Made by a program: the position numbers and the translations under genes. This document shows positions 33,886 through 36,667 of a stretch of 36,667 nt of DNA, one piece after another. The stretch's first letter is position 1, and the number at the start of each line of letters is the position of its first letter. Source of the stretch: VRUE01 sp963817945 (GTDB taxonomy: Bacteria; Actinomycetota; Thermoleophilia; Solirubrobacterales; 70-9); the NCBI GenBank assembly GCA_963817945.1, contig CAWFQH010000006.1, forward strand, positions 1 to 36,667. Reading direction: 5' to 3'. The notes under the pieces were generated by a model, which worked only from the letters and a program-made list of their open reading frames with translations, was not told where the DNA came from and searched no databases.

Positions 33886-33899
33886 TTAGGTAACCCTAA
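33886..33899. promoter_or_regulatory. Second TTAGG-N4-CCTAA palindrome, putative metal-repressor operator
   Basis: TTAGGTAACCCTAA fills almost half of the 30-base divergent gap. Its complement TTAGGGTTACCTAA lines up with the site at 28267-28280 (TTAGGGCAACCTAA) at 12 of 14 positions. Its last A is the first base of the ATG at 33899, so if that start is right the operator touches the start codon. The repressor is not encoded in the window; iron control is inferred from the matching site near the iron transporter. Confidence 0.5.
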
Positions 33900-34888
33900 T
33901 GCACGATGCCACCCCCGCCGCGGCCCCCGTTTCGACCGCCTCTGAGCCCGCCGAGCCAGCGGTCCGCAAGAACGGCTTGACCATGGCGGTCGTCGTCCCG
34001 GCCGGAGACGACCCCCCCTTGCTGCCACGCTGTCTGGCGGCACTGCAGGCGGGAGGCCGGGTCCCGGATGAGCTCATCGTCCAGTCCGAGCCGGGGGGCG
34101 CGGGCCCCGCCGCCGCGCGCAACGCGGGCGCCCAGGGGCTCGATGCCGACGTCCTCGTCTTCGTCGACTCCGACGTCGAGGTCCACGCCGACGCGCTGGC
34201 GCGGATCGAGCGCCATTTCGCGACAGACCCGACCTTGGCCGCACTGTTCGGCGCTTACGATGACGTGCCGGCGGCGCCTGGGCTCACCTCCCGCTTCCGC
34301 AACCTGCTGCACCACTACGTCCACGCGTCCTCCCCGGGGGAGGCCGAGACCTTCTGGGCCGGACTCGGCGCCGTCCGCCGCGAGGCCTTCGAGGCGGTCG
34401 GCGGCTTCGACGCGGAGCGCTTCCCGCAGGCGAGCGTCGAGGACATCGAGCTGGGGATGCGGTTGCGTGAGGCCGAGGCCACCATCCTGCTCGATCCGAC
34501 GATCCGCGGCAGGCACCTCAAGGCCTGGACGCCGCTGACGATGGCGCACACGGACTTCCTGCGGCGGGGTGTGCCGTGGATCCTGCTTCTGCTTCGGGGT
34601 GGACGTGGGGCCGGCTCACTCAACCTCGGAAGGCGGCACCGAGCCAGCGCAGCGGCCACGGTGGTCTTCGCGGCAGCCTTGGCGGGGCGCCGGCCCCGCG
34701 CTGCCCTCGCGGCCCTGCTCGGCCTGCTCGCGCTCAACCGCGGCCTGTACCTGTTGCTCCTGCGCCGAGGCGGGCCTCGCCTGCTGCTCGCCGGGATCGG
34801 CCTGCACCTACTGCACCAGCTGACCGCCGTCGCCTCCGTCCCGGTCGCACTCGTCGTTCACCTCAGAGAGCGGACAAGCGGTGGCTGA
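33899..34888 (+). CDS. Glycosyltransferase family 2
   Basis: Inverting sugar transferase of the GT-A fold, 329 residues. It shows MAVVVPAGDD (start of the nucleotide-sugar fold near 29-38), the metal-binding DSD at 90-92 and the acceptor-site VEDIELGM near 180-187. The last ~90 residues contain two or three hydrophobic segments, suggesting membrane attachment. The first ~28 residues have no family match, and the ATG overlaps the putative operator, so initiation further inside (ATG near 33983) is possible. The following gene overlaps its end by eight bases. Confidence 0.83.
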   Translation: MHDATPAAAPVSTASEPAEPAVRKNGLTMAVVVPAGDDPPLLPRCLAALQAGGRVPDELIVQSEPGGAGPAAARNAGAQGLDADVLVFVDSDVEVHADALARIERHFATDPTLAALFGAYDDVPAAPGLTSRFRNLLHHYVHASSPGEAETFWAGLGAVRREAFEAVGGFDAERFPQASVEDIELGMRLREAEATILLDPTIRGRHLKAWTPLTMAHTDFLRRGVPWILLLLRGGRGAGSLNLGRRHRASAAATVVFAAALAGRRPRAALAALLGLLALNRGLYLLLLRRGGPRLLLAGIGLHLLHQLTAVASVPVALVVHLRERTSGG

Positions 34889-35852
34889 GGGCGGAGCCCC
34901 GGTGCGGCTCGGCATCGCCGGCTGCGGGCGAATCGCCGAGCGGGGCTATCTGCCGGCCGCGCGCGGTCTCGACGGCGTCGAGGTCGTCGCCGTCGCCGAC
35001 CCCGATCGGCGGCGCGCGGCGCGGGCGGCAAGAGCCGTCGGCACGGTCGTGGCGTACGCGGACGCAGGTGAGATGATCGCCGGCGGGGGCATTGACGCGG
35101 TTGTCGCGGCGTCGCCTGCGGAGGTCCACCTGGATGTTGCCGCGACCGCGGCCGATGCCGGACTGCCCTGCCTGGTCGAGAAGCCGCCGGCCCCGGATCT
35201 AGCCGGCGCTACGGCGCTCGCCGCATTGGACCCGGCGCCCTCGATCGGCTTCAACCGTCGCTTCCTGCAGGGGATCGAGCTCCTTCCGTCCATCCCGCCG
35301 GAGGGATGGCTGGAGCTGGATCTGGAGCTGCGCTTCCGCCGCACTGGCTGGAGCGCGCATCTCAGCCGCGACGAGGCGCTGCTCGACGCCGGCATCCACC
35401 TGATCGATCTCGCTGCGTTCCTCGTCGCGGCCGCCCCGATCGCCGTCCGCGGCGCCGTCGTCGAACCGGAGCGGGCGGAGCTGGAGCTGGAGCTGGGACG
35501 GGCGCGGGCATGGATTCGTTGCGCAACCGACCGTCCCTATGCCGAGCGGGTCGAGGTTCGCGACCGCTCCGGGCGGCCGATCGCCGGCAGCCGGATCGGG
35601 CGCCTCGCCGCCGCGCAGAAGCGGCTCCGCGGCGGCGAGGACCTCTTGGTGCTCTCGCTGCGCCGCCAGCTGCAGCGGTTTGCGGCGAGGGCCCGTGGCG
35701 AAGGCGCGGGTGAGCTCGCTGGCGCCGAGGCCGGTGTCGCCGCTCTGAGCGTGGTCGAAGCGGCGCGCCGCTCCGCCGAGCTCGCAGGCGCCGAGGTCAC
35801 CGTCGAGCCAGCCGGCTCCGACGTCAGCTCTGCCGCGAGGGGAGCCGCGTGA
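34881..35852 (+). CDS. Gfo/Idh/MocA-family oxidoreductase
   Basis: NAD(P)-dependent sugar or cyclitol dehydrogenase type, 323 residues. The Rossmann motif GIAGCGRIAE is at 11-20, the family EKPP motif (lysine as catalytic residue) at 100-103, and DAGIHLIDLAAF carries the usual histidine. It starts with GTG inside the end of the glycosyltransferase gene, and its own stop overlaps the next GTG (GTGA), so the three genes are tightly coupled. It probably modifies a sugar used by its neighbours. Confidence 0.83.
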   Translation: MAEGGAPVRLGIAGCGRIAERGYLPAARGLDGVEVVAVADPDRRRAARAARAVGTVVAYADAGEMIAGGGIDAVVAASPAEVHLDVAATAADAGLPCLVEKPPAPDLAGATALAALDPAPSIGFNRRFLQGIELLPSIPPEGWLELDLELRFRRTGWSAHLSRDEALLDAGIHLIDLAAFLVAAAPIAVRGAVVEPERAELELELGRARAWIRCATDRPYAERVEVRDRSGRPIAGSRIGRLAAAQKRLRGGEDLLVLSLRRQLQRFAARARGEGAGELAGAEAGVAALSVVEAARRSAELAGAEVTVEPAGSDVSSAARGAA

Positions 35853-36667
35853 TCGCCGTTCTGCAGTTCGACGCCGCCAGCGCCGCATTGCTGGAGCGGC
35901 TCGGAGCCGAGGGGCGGCTTCCGAACCTCGAGGGGCTGCGCGCGCGCGGGACGACCGTGCCGTTGGAGAGCCCGGCCGAGCACTTCCCGGCCAGCGCCTA
36001 CCAGACTCTCTACCGGGGGGTTGAGGTCAGCGACCACGGCCTCTTCTACCCCTTCCAGTGGTCGGCGCGGCGCCAGTCGATCCGTCTAGCACCCGAGTTC
36101 GAAGCGCCAACGGCGATCTGGGAGCGGCTGGCCCGCGCCGGACGCAGCACGCTTGCCATCGACCCCTACGAGTGCCACGCGCCCAACCGGGCGGAGGGCA
36201 TGCTCGTCTGCGGCTGGGGGATGCGCGAGCGGGTCGTGCTCGAACGTTGGTCGCGGCCGCACGGGAGCGACAGGTCTCTGCGCCGCCGCCACGGTAGGCC
36301 CCCAAACGTCACCGAGGTCTTCGGCGCCCAGCGCCCGGCTGAGCTGCGGCGGTTGCGCGAGCGCTTCCTGGCCGCGCCCGCTCGCGTTGCCGACGCAGCC
36401 ATCGAGCAGCTCTCCCAGCGCCGCTTCGACCTCGTCTGGCTCACCTTCGCCGCACCGCACCTGGCCGGACACCGGCTCTGGGAGCTGCCGCCCTACCTCG
36501 GCGAGGACGATCTCCCCGCCCCCGACCGGCAGCGACTCGAGGCGACGCTTGGCGACGTCTATGCGGAGGTCGATGCCCAGTTGGGACGGGTGCTGGACGC
36601 GCTGCCCGGCGACGCCGACACGATCGTCTGCTCGGTCCTCGGGATGGACGTCAACACGAGTCGCGCC
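35849..36667 (+). CDS. Type I phosphodiesterase/alkaline-phosphatase-fold protein, partial (runs off the window)
   Basis: The frame opens with GTG at 35849 (four-base overlap with the previous stop) and stays open for 273 codons to the window edge. The start VIAVLQFDAAS has the aspartate expected of the first metal site, and FPASAYQTLYRGVEVSDHGLF matches the nucleophile/HG region of nucleotide pyrophosphatase/phosphodiesterase enzymes, with a serine as candidate nucleophile. RFDLVWLTFAAPHLAGH holds a second acidic/histidine metal-site candidate. It may cleave a phosphodiester in a nucleotide sugar, lipid or glycan. The C-terminus is not seen. Confidence 0.72.
   Translation, partial: MIAVLQFDAASAALLERLGAEGRLPNLEGLRARGTTVPLESPAEHFPASAYQTLYRGVEVSDHGLFYPFQWSARRQSIRLAPEFEAPTAIWERLARAGRSTLAIDPYECHAPNRAEGMLVCGWGMRERVVLERWSRPHGSDRSLRRRHGRPPNVTEVFGAQRPAELRRLRERFLAAPARVADAAIEQLSQRRFDLVWLTFAAPHLAGHRLWELPPYLGEDDLPAPDRQRLEATLGDVYAEVDAQLGRVLDALPGDADTIVCSVLGMDVNTSRA

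Overview
The window is GC-rich bacterial DNA built around an almost complete ribosomal-protein superoperon. The long S10-spc-alpha order, zinc-type S14, S4 and L36, abundant GTG starts, frequent ATGA/TAATG gene overlaps and a secreted protein with ten-residue repeats suggest an actinobacterium, possibly a Thermoleophilia/Solirubrobacterales relative. That placement is inference from protein style, not from a database search.

Layout. 1-1,171: structured intergenic DNA, then a secreted repeat protein (minus). 1,172-2,512: a flavin monooxygenase (plus). 2,421-5,332, minus strand: membrane protein, rpsL, rpsG, a HAD-like protein and a small membrane protein. 5,351-26,284, plus strand: fusA, tuf, rpsJ, rplC-D-W-B, rpsS, rplV, rpsC, rplP, rpmC, rpsQ, rplN-X-E, rpsN, rpsH, rplF-R, rpsE, rpmD, rplO, secY, adk, map, a small two-gene module where infA would be expected, rpmJ, rpsM, rpsK, rpsD, rpoA, rplQ. 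26,423-28,249, minus: truA and an iron-type ABC ATPase. 28,307-32,296, plus: ABC substrate-binding lipoprotein, fused permease and a multi-spanning membrane protein. 32,399-33,868, minus: an FAD oxidoreductase of the UDP-galactopyranose mutase/protoporphyrinogen-oxidase type. 33,899-36,667, plus: glycosyltransferase 2, Gfo/Idh/MocA oxidoreductase and a truncated phosphodiesterase/alkaline-phosphatase-fold gene.

The most unusual content is not protein. Five structured elements (3357-3476, 9839-10001, 11756-11919, 17090-17254, 21042-21166) sit between ribosomal-region genes, each starting at or a few bases beyond the stop codon of the gene upstream. They share short core boxes, but each has its own pair of long inverted arms. 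In the three best-paired copies, all 16 transition-type differences between the arms are G.U wobbles on the strand antisense to the ribosomal genes and A.C mismatches on the sense strand. Three copies overlap the Shine-Dalgarno region of the next gene. A second family (2513-2637, 26286-26406, with relatives at 21-213) has perfect but sequence-unrelated outer stems around a shared core.

Other notable points: the str operon is split, with rpsL-rpsG divergent from fusA-tuf; several ribosomal proteins carry long charged tails; one 37-bp palindromic segment is repeated in frame inside rpsQ and rpsE; a 19-bp tandem duplication at the rplX start creates an eight-codon upstream ORF; infA is missing from its usual place; and two matching TTAGG-N4-CCTAA palindromes sit in the two divergent promoter regions of the iron-transport and glycan-like clusters.
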